Assembly: GCF_000504305.1 (NCBI RefSeq)
Contig: NZ_KI632512.1
Span: forward strand, 2,044,250 to 2,108,249
DNA from: Nitratidesulfovibrio termitidis HI1
GTDB lineage: Bacteria; Desulfobacterota; Desulfovibrionia; Desulfovibrionales; Desulfovibrionaceae
Reading direction: 5' to 3'
Length of the DNA stretch: 64,000 nt
This document shows positions 1 to 8,690 of this stretch, piece after piece; position 1 is the stretch's first letter; the number at the start of each line of letters is the position of its first letter. The notes beneath the pieces were generated by a model. The model saw nothing but the letters and a program-made list of their open reading frames with translations, was not told the DNA's origin and searched no databases. The position numbers and the translations under genes were made by a program.

Positions 1-1864
1 TGGCAATGGAGATGCCCTGCGCCGCCAGCCGCTCCAGAATGGCCACCGAGGTGGGCAGGTCGCGCATCATGGTGGTTTCGGTAATCTCCAGTTCCAGTTG
101 CGAGGGCGGCAGTCCCGATTCGGCCAGGGCCGCCTGCACCCTGTCCAGCAGGTCCGGCTGGAACTGCCGGGCCGAAATGTTCACGGCAATGCGCAACGGG
201 CCAAGCTCGTCGGTCCAGCGGCGGGTCTGGATGCACGCGTCGCGCAGCACCCGTTCACCCAGGGCCACCACAAGGCCGGTGTCTTCGGCCACGGGAATGA
301 ATTCCAGGGGCGGCACCAGGGTACCGTCGGGCCGGGCCCAGCGCACCAGGGCCTCCATGCCGGCCACCTGCCCGGTCACGATGTCCACGCGTGGCTGGTA
401 GAACACCACGAACTCGTCGTTTTCCAGCCCCTTGCGAATGCTCTTTTCGATGGCCAGGCGCCGGGTCACGTCGTCGTTCATGGCCTGGGTGAAACGGCGA
501 AAACGCGCGCCGCCCTGCTCCTTTGCGCGGTACATGGCTATTTCCGCGTTCTTCAGCAGGGTGGCCGGGTCGCGCCCGTCGTCGGGCGAAACGCTGATGC
601 CGATGGACGGCATCACGTACAGTTCATGGTCGGCGGCGTTGAAGGGACGGGTGAACGCGTCCTGGATGCGGGTCGATTCCGCCTCGGCCGCCTCGCCGTC
701 GCCTTCCGGCGACAACGGCAGCAGCATCACGAATTCGTCGCCGCCAAGGCGCGCCACCATGTCGCGCCGGGGGGCCATGCCCACCAGGCGGCCCGCCACG
801 GCGCGCAGCAGTTCGTCGCCCACGGCATGGCCCAGGCTGTCGTTGACGGTCTTGAAATTGTCCATGTCCAGGTACAGCACCGCCAGCGGCGCGTCCGGCC
901 CGCCCCGGAGAGCGTAGTCCTCCATGCGCTGGCGCAGCCCCATGCGGTTGGGCAGTCCGGTCAGTTCGTCATGGGTGGCCTGGTGGACGATCTGCGCTTC
1001 CTTGCGCTTCAGTTCGCTGACGTCGAGGAAAGTGCCCACCTCGCCCGCCCGGTGGCCGGTGCGGTCGCGGAAATAGCTTTTGTACAGCACCAGCACCCGG
1101 TCCTCGCCAGCGGCGTCGCGCATGTCGATCATGCACGAGTAGCCCGCGCCGTCATCGTCCACGGCATCCAGCCGCCGCCCGGATTCCTCGACCCGGCAGG
1201 CCAGTTCCTGCGGCAGTATCTCGTGCACCGAACGGCCCACGACGTCCTCGGGCGCGCGGCCGATCAGGCGGCTGAAGGCGCGGTTGCAGCCGATGTAGGT
1301 GCCTTCCAGCGTCTTGTAGAACACCGGGTTGGGCATGCCCTCCACCAGGGCCTCCAGGAACTGGTTCTTCTCCTGCAGCAGGGCCTGATACTCCACCAGC
1401 CGCTCGTTGGTCTCGCGCAGTTCGCGGGTGCGTTCCTGCACTTCCTGTTCGAGATGCTCGCGGTAGCGCTTGCGCTCCTCCAGCAGGCGGGCGCGCTCCA
1501 GCGCCTTGTTCACGGCGTGCTCCAACACGCGCATGTCGGTGACCGGCTTGGTCACGTAGTCCCACGCGCCGTGGCGCAGCGCCTCCACCGCCTCTTCCAG
1601 CACGCCCACGCCGGACACCACGATGACGGGCACCTCGGGTGCGTCCTGGCGCAGGCGTTCCAGCACTTCCATGCCCCCCATGACGGGCATGCGCAGATCC
1701 ACCAGCACGAGGTCGGGCGCCTTTTCGGCAAACGCCTCGAGCCCGCGGCGGCCATTTTCCGCCTCGATCACGTCAAAGCCGCTGTCCTCGAGATAGGCGA
1801 CCAGATTCGAGCGGACGTTGACGTCGTCGTCGATGGTCAGAATGCGGGGGGGCCGTTGGAGCAT
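1..1864 (-). CDS. Response regulator with PAS, GGDEF and EAL domains (partial, 3' end outside window)
   Basis: Predicted cyclic-di-GMP signalling protein. Reading from an ATG at 1864, residues 1-125 form a CheY-like receiver with acidic residues at 12-14, the phospho-acceptor Asp56 and Lys106. A coiled-coil-like linker (about 125-165) is followed by a PAS domain (about 165-290), a GGDEF domain with an intact GGDEF motif at 374-378, and an EAL domain with the signature EAL at 504-506. The frame stays open to base 1, inside the EAL domain, so the C-terminus is missing. GGDEF enzymes make cyclic-di-GMP and EAL enzymes degrade it. Both motifs look intact here, so the net activity cannot be read from sequence. 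The receiver implies control by a separate histidine kinase, which is not seen nearby. Confidence 0.9.
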   Translation of the reverse strand, partial: MLQRPPRILTIDDDVNVRSNLVAYLEDSGFDVIEAENGRRGLEAFAEKAPDLVLVDLRMPVMGGMEVLERLRQDAPEVPVIVVSGVGVLEEAVEALRHGAWDYVTKPVTDMRVLEHAVNKALERARLLEERKRYREHLEQEVQERTRELRETNERLVEYQALLQEKNQFLEALVEGMPNPVFYKTLEGTYIGCNRAFSRLIGRAPEDVVGRSVHEILPQELACRVEESGRRLDAVDDDGAGYSCMIDMRDAAGEDRVLVLYKSYFRDRTGHRAGEVGTFLDVSELKRKEAQIVHQATHDELTGLPNRMGLRQRMEDYALRGGPDAPLAVLYLDMDNFKTVNDSLGHAVGDELLRAVAGRLVGMAPRRDMVARLGGDEFVMLLPLSPEGDGEAAEAESTRIQDAFTRPFNAADHELYVMPSIGISVSPDDGRDPATLLKNAEIAMYRAKEQGGARFRRFTQAMNDDVTRRLAIEKSIRKGLENDEFVVFYQPRVDIVTGQVAGMEALVRWARPDGTLVPPLEFIPVAEDTGLVVALGERVLRDACIQTRRWTDELGPLRIAVNISARQFQPDLLDRVQAALAESGLPPSQLELEITETTMMRDLPTSVAILERLAAQGISIA

Positions 1865-2437
1865 GGGGCGGCTGTTTCCTGTGGCTTGCGCTGATGTGGT
1901 TGGCGATATGTTGCATTCCAGATTGCCAAGCAGCGGGGAAATTATCCACAAAAAAATGCCTGGGGCGCGGCGGCGGGGTGACGGCTCTATGGCGATGCGG
2001 CCTTGTGGCGCAGGGCAACGACATGCGGGCCGCAGTTTGTGACGGCTGCCGGATATGCGGGGGGAGGCGGTGGGCGAACAGTGGCGCCCGTACCAGACTG
2101 TGCCTGCGCGGGACGCGCATGCGTTCATGCCCTGTAAAGCGGGGCCGAACGAAGCCGGGCGGGAGCCGGATTCGGGCGGATATTGAGCGCCCCCTGAGCG
2201 GGCTGCGGGCGGAACATGAGGCAGGACATGGGCCGGAACGGGGGTCGGAACGGGGGCCGGAGCAGGGGCAGGAAGGGGGCCGGAACGGGAGCCTGGCGCA
2301 CCAGCACAGATCACCCGGAGAAAAGGCTGCACCGGAAGATACCCGAGCCATGAAGGCGGGCATGCGGCGACCCACCGTGTCGGCGGGCTGCGGGTGGGCT
2401 GTGCCGAACGGCGGGGATGGGCGACGGGGGTGGGCGG
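1865..2437. other. Intergenic region between the GGDEF/EAL gene and rlpA
   Basis: No convincing gene was found in this 570-bp stretch. It must hold the promoter of the GGDEF/EAL gene: the segment 1935-1965 is locally A-rich. It also holds the 3' trailer of the RlpA gene. Around 2218-2295 there is a degenerate purine-rich tandem repeat built on GGAACGGGGG-like units. Open frames crossing the region have no recognisable domains and look like chance GC-rich frames. Confidence 0.5.
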
Positions 2438-3091
2438 TCAGTCGCGGGCGCGGTCGGCCACGATGTCGATGTCGGCGTGGCGCTGCATCAGGTGGCGGCG
2501 CAGGGCGCGCGCATCGTCGAAGTCGCGGAAGGGGCCCACGCAGACCATCCAGCGTTTGCGGCCGTTTTCCGTGCGCGCACGGACGCGCGCGGCGGCTTCA
2601 CCCTCGCGTTCAAGCTTGCGGACCAGCCGTTCGGCTTCGGCCTTGCTGGCGTACGACCTGATGCGGACGAAATAGGCGCTGTCGGGGTCCAGGGGACGGC
2701 CCTTGGCGTCGCCCAGCACTTCGATGCGCACGGCGGCGCTGCCCGGCTTGACGATGCCCAGCTGTTTCGCGGCGGAATAGGAAACGTCGATGTCGCGGTT
2801 GCCGCGATAGGGGCCCCGGTCGTTCACCGTGACCAGCACGGAGCGGCCGTTGGAAAGGTTGGTCACGCGGACCACGGTGCCGAGGGGCAGGGTCTTGTGC
2901 GCGGCCGTCAGGGCGTTCATGTCGTAGGTTTCGCCGCTGGCGGTCTTCTTGCCGTGCAGGTCGTCGCCGTACCACGAGGCGTGACCACGTCTGGCGGGCG
3001 CCTCGCTGGCTGCCGCGGGCAGCGACGCGGGAAGCAGCGCGCAGAGCATCAGGATGGTCGTCAGGTATCGTAGGGGGTGGCGTCGGGTCAT
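2438..3091 (-). CDS. rlpA: RlpA-like septal ring lytic transglycosylase with SPOR domain
   Basis: Predicted exported peptidoglycan-acting protein of 217 residues. A signal peptide (about 1-26, with a Leu/Ala-rich core) is followed by a double-psi beta-barrel with the RlpA pattern: GHASWYGDDLHGKKTASGE, then TLPLGTVVRVTNL, VNDRGPY and IDVSYSAAKQLG. The C-terminal third (about 140-215) is a SPOR-type domain, which in this family binds denuded septal glycan. The start at 3091 is chosen because GGAGG lies seven bases upstream of the ATG and it places the signal peptide at the N-terminus. A longer frame upstream to 3262 lacks a good ribosome-binding site. Family knowledge suggests a role in cell division or daughter-cell separation. 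Confidence 0.85.
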   Translation of the reverse strand: MTRRHPLRYLTTILMLCALLPASLPAAASEAPARRGHASWYGDDLHGKKTASGETYDMNALTAAHKTLPLGTVVRVTNLSNGRSVLVTVNDRGPYRGNRDIDVSYSAAKQLGIVKPGSAAVRIEVLGDAKGRPLDPDSAYFVRIRSYASKAEAERLVRKLEREGEAAARVRARTENGRKRWMVCVGPFRDFDDARALRRHLMQRHADIDIVADRARD

Positions 3092-3438
3092 GGGCCTCCT
3101 GCGGTTGCGTGCCACGGAAGATCGTGGCGAGTCGTGTCCTGCCCGGCGCAAGGACGCGGCTCTGGGGCAACGTTCGGTCTGTCCCGTTGTGCAACGGGCT
3201 GCCGGGCAAACCTTGGGGGTGGCACCTCGACAGTACCGTGTTTTTCCCGTATATCGCCGCACGTGTCAACGTGCCGCAATCCCGGCATGTTACGGAGTGG
3301 TGTTGCGGCAACATACTGTTGCGCCACAGTGTGCCGAGAGCCGTGTTGCGGCATTATTTTCTGTCGTTCTTCCCGCGACGTGCCCCGCGCATCGTGCGCC
3401 CGCGCCGCCGCGCCTTTTCCTGCACGCGGGAGTCGTTC

Positions 3439-4317
3439 ATGTTGCTGTATGCCAAGCTGATGCTGGCCACCGTGTTCTGGGGCGGCACCTTTGTTGCCGG
3501 GCGCATCGCCGCCGCCCACGCCGGTCCCTTTTCCGCCGCCTTTCTGCGCTTTGCCATGGCCACCGGGTTGCTGTTCTGGTACGTGCGCCGCCGCGAAGGC
3601 GCACTGCCGCGCCTGACCTCGCTCGGCATGCACGGCTGGACCGGGGTGCTGCTGCTGGGGGCCACCGGCGTATTCGCCTACAACGCCCTGTTCTTCACCG
3701 GACTTGCCACCGTACCCGCCAGCCGGGCTGCGGTGATCGTCACCAACAACCCCATCGCCATCGCCGTGGGCGCGGCGCTGTTCCTGGGCGAGCCGCTGTC
3801 GCGCCGCAAGCTGGCGGGCATCCTGCTGTCCGTGAGCGGCGCGGTCATCGCCATCACCCGGGGCAACCCGCTGACGCTGTTCTCGTCGGCCCTGTCGTGG
3901 GGCGACGTGGCTCTGCTGGGCTGCCTGGCCAGTTGGGCCGCGTATTCGCTGCTGGGCAAGGTGGTCATGCGCGCGCTGTCGCCGCTGGCGGCGGTGACCT
4001 GGTCATGCGCGGTGGGCACGGTGATGCTGCTGCCCTTCGCACTGCACGAGGGGCTGTGGACGGCGCTGCCAGAATACCCGACCTCCATGTGGGTGGCGGC
4101 TGCATACCTTGGCGTGTTCGGCACCGTGCTGGGATTTACCTGGTTCTACGAGGCCGTGAAGGAAATCGGCGCTGGCCGGGCCGGGGTGTTCATCAACTTC
4201 GTGCCGCTGACGGCCATCGTGTGTGCCTGGGCCATGCTGGGCGAGGCGCTGCCCGCGTCGCTGCTGCTGGGGGCCGCGCTGGTGACGTGCGGGGTGTTCA
4301 TTACGAACAGGGCGTAG
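3439..4317 (+). CDS. EamA/DMT-family transporter
   Basis: Predicted inner-membrane carrier of 292 residues with about ten hydrophobic helices arranged as two EamA repeats. The first repeat begins LYAKLMLATVFWGGTFVAGR, where the WG(G) motif is typical of the drug/metabolite transporter superfamily. The second begins near the WGDVALLGCLASWAAYSLLG segment, and the conserved Pro/Gly-rich ends of both repeats are visible. The ATG at 3439 is preferred over upstream in-frame starts because it is preceded by GGGAG and starts directly at the first membrane helix. The substrate cannot be told from sequence; relatives export amino acids, nucleotides or small metabolites. It is transcribed divergently from rlpA and shares an AT-richer intergenic stretch. 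Confidence 0.85.
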   Translation: MLLYAKLMLATVFWGGTFVAGRIAAAHAGPFSAAFLRFAMATGLLFWYVRRREGALPRLTSLGMHGWTGVLLLGATGVFAYNALFFTGLATVPASRAAVIVTNNPIAIAVGAALFLGEPLSRRKLAGILLSVSGAVIAITRGNPLTLFSSALSWGDVALLGCLASWAAYSLLGKVVMRALSPLAAVTWSCAVGTVMLLPFALHEGLWTALPEYPTSMWVAAAYLGVFGTVLGFTWFYEAVKEIGAGRAGVFINFVPLTAIVCAWAMLGEALPASLLLGAALVTCGVFITNRA

Positions 4318-4345
4318 TGGTTGGGGGAGAGGCTGGCGCCTTGGT

Positions 4346-4600
4346 GGGTGCGGCCTCCACGAAGACCGTCCGGCCCCTTTGACCACGGCGGTCTCGTTAT
4401 GCCTCTGGCGGGTGGAGGACCAGTGCCTGTTGGGTGCGGCCTCCACGTAGACACGCCAGCCCTGTTGATACCTCTTGATTTCGTTATGCCTCCAGCGGGC
4501 AAGGGGCCATTGAGCGATGGCCCCTTGCCCGCCGGAGGCATAACGAGATCGGACGTGACCGAAAGGGCAGGATTGTCTTCGTAGAGGCCGCACCCAACAG
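4346..4600. repeat. Nested palindromic repeat cluster (two repeat families, direct and inverted copies)
   Basis: Two sequence units recur. Unit A (GGGTGCGGCCTCCACG plus A/T, then AGAC) lies at 4346-4366 and 4432-4452, and inverted at 4575-4600 with CAACAG at its end. Unit B (CGTTATGCCTC, then a GCGGG core) lies at 4394-4412 and 4482-4500, and inverted at 4527-4545. The inner B copies form a hairpin with 29-nt arms (4482-4510 and 4517-4545, one mismatch) and a 6-nt loop. The A copies at 4427-4452 and 4575-4600 form an outer inverted repeat around it. There is no coding content. It could act as a terminator between the converging EamA and HsdR_N-like genes, but its size and copy structure go beyond a normal terminator. 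Confidence 0.85.
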
Positions 4601-4643
4601 GGCACTCCCCCTCCCCCTGCCTCCCCCACATCCCGCCCCGCAC

Positions 4644-5231
4644 CTACAACAAACACACATCCTCGCCGCAGCACCGCTTCAGAAACGCCGTGTACGCCCC
4701 CAGTATGCGCCGCTCGCCCTCAGCGCGGTCCGGCGTCAGCGGCGGACACGGATGCTCTGCCGCCAACCGCCGCAGGTCATCGCGCTTCGGCAGCGCACGC
4801 ATGCCTTCGCCCAGCACCGCGCCATCCACGGCGGCAACTAGCACGGCATCACGCGTATCGGTCACGGCCACCAGCGGTGCAGGGCCGCCGGGAAACAGCC
4901 GGGCCGCAGCCACGCTTTCGCGGACATAGGTGCCCGGCGCACCGGGGCAGAACAGCACGATGCACAGCGGCGTGCCGTCGTCGTCACGCAGGGTCAGGTC
5001 CACCACGCGGCAGCCTTCGTCGGGATCATCGGAAGGGGTAGGGGCGGCAAGGGAAACAGGCGGCGCATCAAACCGTACCCGCACGCGCGGCTCCACCAGC
5101 CCGCGCGGGTGGCCCAGTTCCTCCACCAGCAGCCGCGCCAGCGCCTGCCGCAGGTCCTCGTAGGTGGTGTGGTCCACGTCCTGCCCGGTCAGATAGTCGC
5201 GCAGGGTGGCCCCAAGGCTGACTTCATGCAT
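4644..5231 (-). CDS. HsdR_N-like protein with degenerate nuclease core
   Basis: Protein of 195 residues. The beginning (DYLTGQDVDHTTYEDLRQAL, then LLVEELGHPRGLVEPRVRV) matches the layout of the type I restriction HsdR N-terminal domain family (HSDR_N_2), where a helical segment precedes a PD-(D/E)XK core. The usual Asp is present (VVDLTL), but the following strand reads PLCIVLFCPG, where an ExK pair would be expected. The active site therefore looks lost. Many sulfate reducers carry such stand-alone domains of unknown role. The ATG at 5231 is chosen over an upstream start at 5246 because GGAGGG precedes it. No restriction genes adjoin it. The family assignment is moderate and the function unknown. 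Confidence 0.65.
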   Translation of the reverse strand: MHEVSLGATLRDYLTGQDVDHTTYEDLRQALARLLVEELGHPRGLVEPRVRVRFDAPPVSLAAPTPSDDPDEGCRVVDLTLRDDDGTPLCIVLFCPGAPGTYVRESVAAARLFPGGPAPLVAVTDTRDAVLVAAVDGAVLGEGMRALPKRDDLRRLAAEHPCPPLTPDRAEGERRILGAYTAFLKRCCGEDVCLL

Positions 5232-5347
5232 GCGGCCCTCCGGCAAGGCTGCCCCTGATGGCGGCAGGCTTTGCTCCGGAATTCACGAGCACCACTCTCG
5301 CGGCGCCCAATCGGCCTGCGCACAGTGCCTTCGTCAGGCAAACCCGG

Positions 5348-5605
5348 TCAGTTTGCCTTCAGCAGGGCGCGCGCCACGGATTCGTCGTACAGCACCAGGG
5401 GATCGGCATCGCGCCCCATGTCGCGGTACATCCCCGCGGCATGGCGGATGATTTCCAGCGGCACCCACTCGTGACGCTCCCACACCTCGGGCCGGTCTGC
5501 GCGCCACAGGCGAAATTCCACGCTGCCGCCACTGGAGCGCACGTAAACGCGGGTGCGTTTGTCGTTGGGATCGGGGTAGTAATAAAGGCCAAGATCGTCC
5601 TGCAT
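5348..5605 (-). CDS. Small hypothetical protein (85 aa)
   Basis: Unrecognised small soluble protein. The ATG at 5605 is preceded by AGGAG with good spacing, which supports translation. It begins MQDDLGLYYYPDPNDKRTRV and is mixed alpha/beta with many charged and aromatic residues, with no signal peptide, membrane segment or metal-binding motif. It lies upstream of, and is co-directional with, the HsdR_N-like gene, 117 bases away, so the two may be co-transcribed. Its codon use resembles its neighbours. No function is proposed. Confidence 0.6.
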   Translation of the reverse strand: MQDDLGLYYYPDPNDKRTRVYVRSSGGSVEFRLWRADRPEVWERHEWVPLEIIRHAAGMYRDMGRDADPLVLYDESVARALLKAN

Positions 5606-6149
5606 GGGCACTCCTGAACACATGAACTGCGGATGGCGCCCGCCGCCGTGGCCGGGTGCGGGCATACGGTCAATGCCCTATCCCGCCGATACGCGCAAGC
5701 TGTTGTCATTCCCCGGATGGTGGGCTACAAGCAGGCAAGTGTCGCCCGGCCCCCGCAATGGGTGGGCATGGCGGCGCCAGGATGTCCGACGGGGAGACTG
5801 CCATGCCCCGTCCCCGCGTGAACACGCGGCGGGCACCGGAACGATTCGGGGCATACGGCGCCACCGACACGCCGCCGCCTGCATCGATTCGGCAATCCCG
5901 ACAAGGGCTTGCCCGCTTCCCCGCCGCCCGGCGGGGTGGTGTGCCAGCCTGCGTCGGGGCTTGACAACGCGCCGGAATCCTTTTAGGAATGGCGTTACTT
6001 TGTCCAAAAAATCACGAGTTTTCCGGGCGCAAGGGCCGCGCCGACCGATGCCCTTACCTCCGGAAGACGCCGTCCTGTTGCGCCCCAGGGGCGATGGGCG
6101 TGTCTGTTGAGAGTCCAGAACTTCAACAAACCAATGTGGAGGTAAGGCA
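5606..6149. other. Intergenic leader region upstream of dsrA
   Basis: About 540 bases between a divergent small gene and dsrA. No gene-like frame with recognisable content was found. The part nearest dsrA (5961-6149) probably carries the dsr promoter and a leader of roughly 150 bases ending in the ribosome-binding site GTGGAGGT just before the dsrA ATG. Confidence 0.5.
5961..5989 (+). promoter_or_regulatory. Candidate sigma-70-type promoter for the dsr operon
   Basis: A consensus TTGACA -35 element at 5961-5966 is followed after 17 bases by TAGGAA at 5984-5989 as a weak -10. The spacing is right and the only strong genes downstream are dsrABD, but the -10 match is poor. This is a candidate from sequence only. 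Confidence 0.35.
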
Positions 6150-7463
6150 ATGGCGAAACATGCAACCCCCAAGTTGGACCAGCTCGAATCCGGGCCTTGG
6201 CCCAGCTTCGTGTCCGACATCAAGCAGGAAGCTGCTTACCGGGCTGCCAACCCCAAGGGGCTGGACTACCAGATCCCGGTGGACTGCCCCGAAGACCTGC
6301 TTGGCGTGCTCGAGCTGTCCTACAACGAGGGTGAAACCCACTGGAAGCACGGCGGCATCGTGGGCGTGTTCGGTTACGGCGGCGGCGTTATCGGCCGTTA
6401 CTGTGACCAGCCCGAACAGTTCCCCGGCGTGGCGCACTTCCACACCGTGCGCGTGAACCAGCCCGCGGCGAAGTACTACCACACCGACTACCTGCGCCAG
6501 CTCTGCGACCTGTGGGACCTGCGCGGTTCCGGTCTGACCAACATGCACGGCTCCACCGGCGACATCGTGCTGCTTGGCACCCAGACCCCGCAGCTTGAAG
6601 AACTGTTCTTCGAACTGACCCACAAGATGAACACCGACCTTGGCGGCTCGGGCTCCAACCTGCGTACGCCCGAAGCGTGCCTTGGCATGTCGCGCTGCGA
6701 ATACGCCTGCTACGACACCCAGGCCTGCTGCTACGCCCTGACCATGGAATACCAGGACGAACTGCACCGCCCGGCGTTCCCCTACAAGTTCAAGTTCAAG
6801 TTCGACGGCTGCCCCAACGGCTGCGTCGCCTCCATCGCCCGCTCCGACTTCTCGGTCATCGGCACCTGGAAGGACGACATCAAGATCGACCAGGCCGCCG
6901 TCAAGGCCTACGTCGGTGGCGAACTGAAGCCCAACGCGGGCGCCCACTCGGGCCGCGACTGGGGCAAGTTCGACATCGTGGCCGAAGTGGTGGAACGCTG
7001 CCCCTCCAAGTGCATCTCCTGGAACGGCTCCGCCCTGTCCATCAAGACCAGCGAGTGCGTGCGCTGCATGCACTGCATCAACACCATGCCCCGCGCCCTG
7101 CGCATCGGTGACGAACGCGGCGCGTCCATCCTGGTCGGCGCCAAGGCGCCCGTCCTCGACGGCGCCCAGATGGGTTCGCTGCTGGTTCCCTTCGTGGAAG
7201 TCACCGAGCCTTTCGATGAAGTCAAGGAAGTCATCGAAAAGATCTGGGACTGGTGGATGGAAGAAGGCAAGAACCGCGAGCGTCTGGGCGAGACCATCAA
7301 GCGTCTCAGCTTCCAGAAGCTGCTCGAGGTGACCGAGATCGCACCCCAGGCACAGCACGTGCAGGAGCCTCGCTCCAACCCGTACATCTTCTTCAAGGAA
7401 GAAGAAGTGCCCGGCGGCTGGGATCGCGACATCACGGAATACCGCAAGAGACACCAGAGATAA
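6150..7463 (+). CDS. dsrA: Dissimilatory sulfite reductase alpha subunit
   Basis: Catalytic alpha subunit (437 aa, normal length) of DsrAB, the cytoplasmic enzyme that reduces sulfite in sulfate respiration. The sirohaem/[4Fe-4S] ligand cysteines fall at Cys177, Cys183, Cys221 and Cys225 (the last two in CPNGC), the positions known in Desulfovibrio DsrA. The inserted ferredoxin domain has Cys284 and Cys288, then CVRCMHC at 303-309. The ATG follows GTGGAGGT. dsrB starts 18 bases after the stop. The run of C-ending codons is typical of a highly expressed gene in this genome. Confidence 0.98.
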   Translation: MAKHATPKLDQLESGPWPSFVSDIKQEAAYRAANPKGLDYQIPVDCPEDLLGVLELSYNEGETHWKHGGIVGVFGYGGGVIGRYCDQPEQFPGVAHFHTVRVNQPAAKYYHTDYLRQLCDLWDLRGSGLTNMHGSTGDIVLLGTQTPQLEELFFELTHKMNTDLGGSGSNLRTPEACLGMSRCEYACYDTQACCYALTMEYQDELHRPAFPYKFKFKFDGCPNGCVASIARSDFSVIGTWKDDIKIDQAAVKAYVGGELKPNAGAHSGRDWGKFDIVAEVVERCPSKCISWNGSALSIKTSECVRCMHCINTMPRALRIGDERGASILVGAKAPVLDGAQMGSLLVPFVEVTEPFDEVKEVIEKIWDWWMEEGKNRERLGETIKRLSFQKLLEVTEIAPQAQHVQEPRSNPYIFFKEEEVPGGWDRDITEYRKRHQR

Positions 7464-7481
7464 GAAGAGGGGTAGCACATC

Positions 7482-8627
7482 ATGGCATTCATCTCTTCCG
7501 GGTACAATCCCGAAAAGCCGATGGAAAACCGTATCACGGACATCGGCCCCCGCAAGCACGACTCCTTCTTCCCCCCGTTCATCGCCAAGAACTTCGGGAA
7601 GTGGCTGTACCATGAAATCCTGGAACCCGGCGTGCTGGTGCACGTCGCCGAATCCGGCGACAAGGTGTTCACCGTGCGCGTTGGCGCTGCGCGTCTGATG
7701 TCGATCACCCACATCCGCGAGATGTGCGACATCGCCGACAAGCACTGCGGCGGCTTCCTGCGCTTCACCACCCGCAACAACGTCGAGTTCATGGTCGACA
7801 CCGAAGCGGGCCTGAAGGCGCTGAAGGAAGACCTGTCCTCGCGCAAGTTCGCCGGCGGCTCCAACAAGTTCCCCATCGGCGGCACCGGCGCCGGTGTGTC
7901 GAACATCGTGCACACCCAGGGCTGGGTGCACTGCCACACCCCCGCCACCGACGCTTCCGGCCCGGTCAAGGCGATCATGGATGAAGTCTTCACCGACTTC
8001 CAGTCCATGCGTCTGCCCGCCCCGGTCCGCATCTCGCTGGCCTGCTGCATCAACATGTGCGGCGCAGTGCACTGCTCCGACATCGGCGTGGTGGGCATCC
8101 ACCGCAAGCCCCCGATGATCGACCACGAATGGACCGACCAGCTGTGCGAAATCCCGCTGGCCGTTTCCGCCTGCCCCACTGCTGCCGTGCGTCCCACCAA
8201 GGTGGAAGTCGGCGACAAGAAGATGAACTCCATCGCCATCAAGAACGAACGCTGCATGTACTGCGGTAACTGCTACACCATGTGCCCCGCCCTGCCGATC
8301 TCTGACGGCGAAGGCGACGGCTGCGTGATCATGGTTGGCGGCAAGGTTTCCAACCGCATCTCCATGCCCAAGTTCTCGAAGGTCGTCGTGGCCTACATCC
8401 CGAACGAAATGCCGCGCTGGCCCTCGCTCACCGCGAAGATCAAGCACATCATCGAGGTGTACGCCGCCAACGCGAACAAGTACGAACGTCTGGGCGAATG
8501 GGCCGAGCGCATCGGTTGGGAAAGCTTCTTCAAGCTGACCGGCCTTGAGTTCACCCACCACCTCATCGACGACTTCCGCGATCCGGCCTACTACACCTGG
8601 CGTCAGAGCACCCAGTTCAAGTTCTAA
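7482..8627 (+). CDS. dsrB: Dissimilatory sulfite reductase beta subunit
   Basis: Beta subunit (381 aa) of DsrAB; in the known heterotetramer this subunit binds the catalytically active sirohaem. Cys151, then Cys188, Cys189 and Cys193 (CCINMC) match the DsrB cofactor-binding pattern. The ferredoxin domain shows Cys231 and [11 protein letters not shown] at 258-268. It is translated from an ATG after GAGGGGT, 18 bases beyond dsrA, clearly in the same operon. A strong hairpin follows before dsrD. Confidence 0.98.
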   Translation: MAFISSGYNPEKPMENRITDIGPRKHDSFFPPFIAKNFGKWLYHEILEPGVLVHVAESGDKVFTVRVGAARLMSITHIREMCDIADKHCGGFLRFTTRNNVEFMVDTEAGLKALKEDLSSRKFAGGSNKFPIGGTGAGVSNIVHTQGWVHCHTPATDASGPVKAIMDEVFTDFQSMRLPAPVRISLACCINMCGAVHCSDIGVVGIHRKPPMIDHEWTDQLCEIPLAVSACPTAAVRPTKVEVGDKKMNSIAIKNERCMYCGNCYTMCPALPISDGEGDGCVIMVGGKVSNRISMPKFSKVVVAYIPNEMPRWPSLTAKIKHIIEVYAANANKYERLGEWAERIGWESFFKLTGLEFTHHLIDDFRDPAYYTWRQSTQFKF

Positions 8628-8646
8628 GCCGGAAGGCAACCACATT

Positions 8647-8671
8647 CCGGGGGCGGGTTTGCCGCCCCCGG
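8647..8671 (+). promoter_or_regulatory. Hairpin between dsrB and dsrD
   Basis: CCGGGGGCGG and its exact reverse complement CCGCCCCCGG form a 10-bp GC stem with a 5-nt loop. There is no T-run, so it is unlikely to be an efficient intrinsic terminator. Such hairpins commonly protect the upstream mRNA from 3' decay, which would help keep dsrAB message above that of dsrD. Confidence 0.6.
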
Positions 8672-8690
8672 ATAACCAAAGGGGCTATCC

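Noticed and set aside
98-1894. Long plus-strand open frame across the GGDEF/EAL gene
   Set aside because: It mirrors the real minus-strand gene. Its translation is His/Gly/Ala-rich with no domain, while the minus strand gives clear receiver, PAS, GGDEF and EAL motifs.
4482-4545. Simple rho-independent terminator
   Set aside because: The stem is 29 bp, has no T-run and is nested within a larger repeat cluster; treated as a repeat element instead, though it may also stop transcription.
6123-8645. 840-residue minus-strand open frame over dsrAB
   Set aside because: Antisense shadow of two certain genes; it has the typical Val/Asp/Gly/His bias of reverse frames and no motifs.
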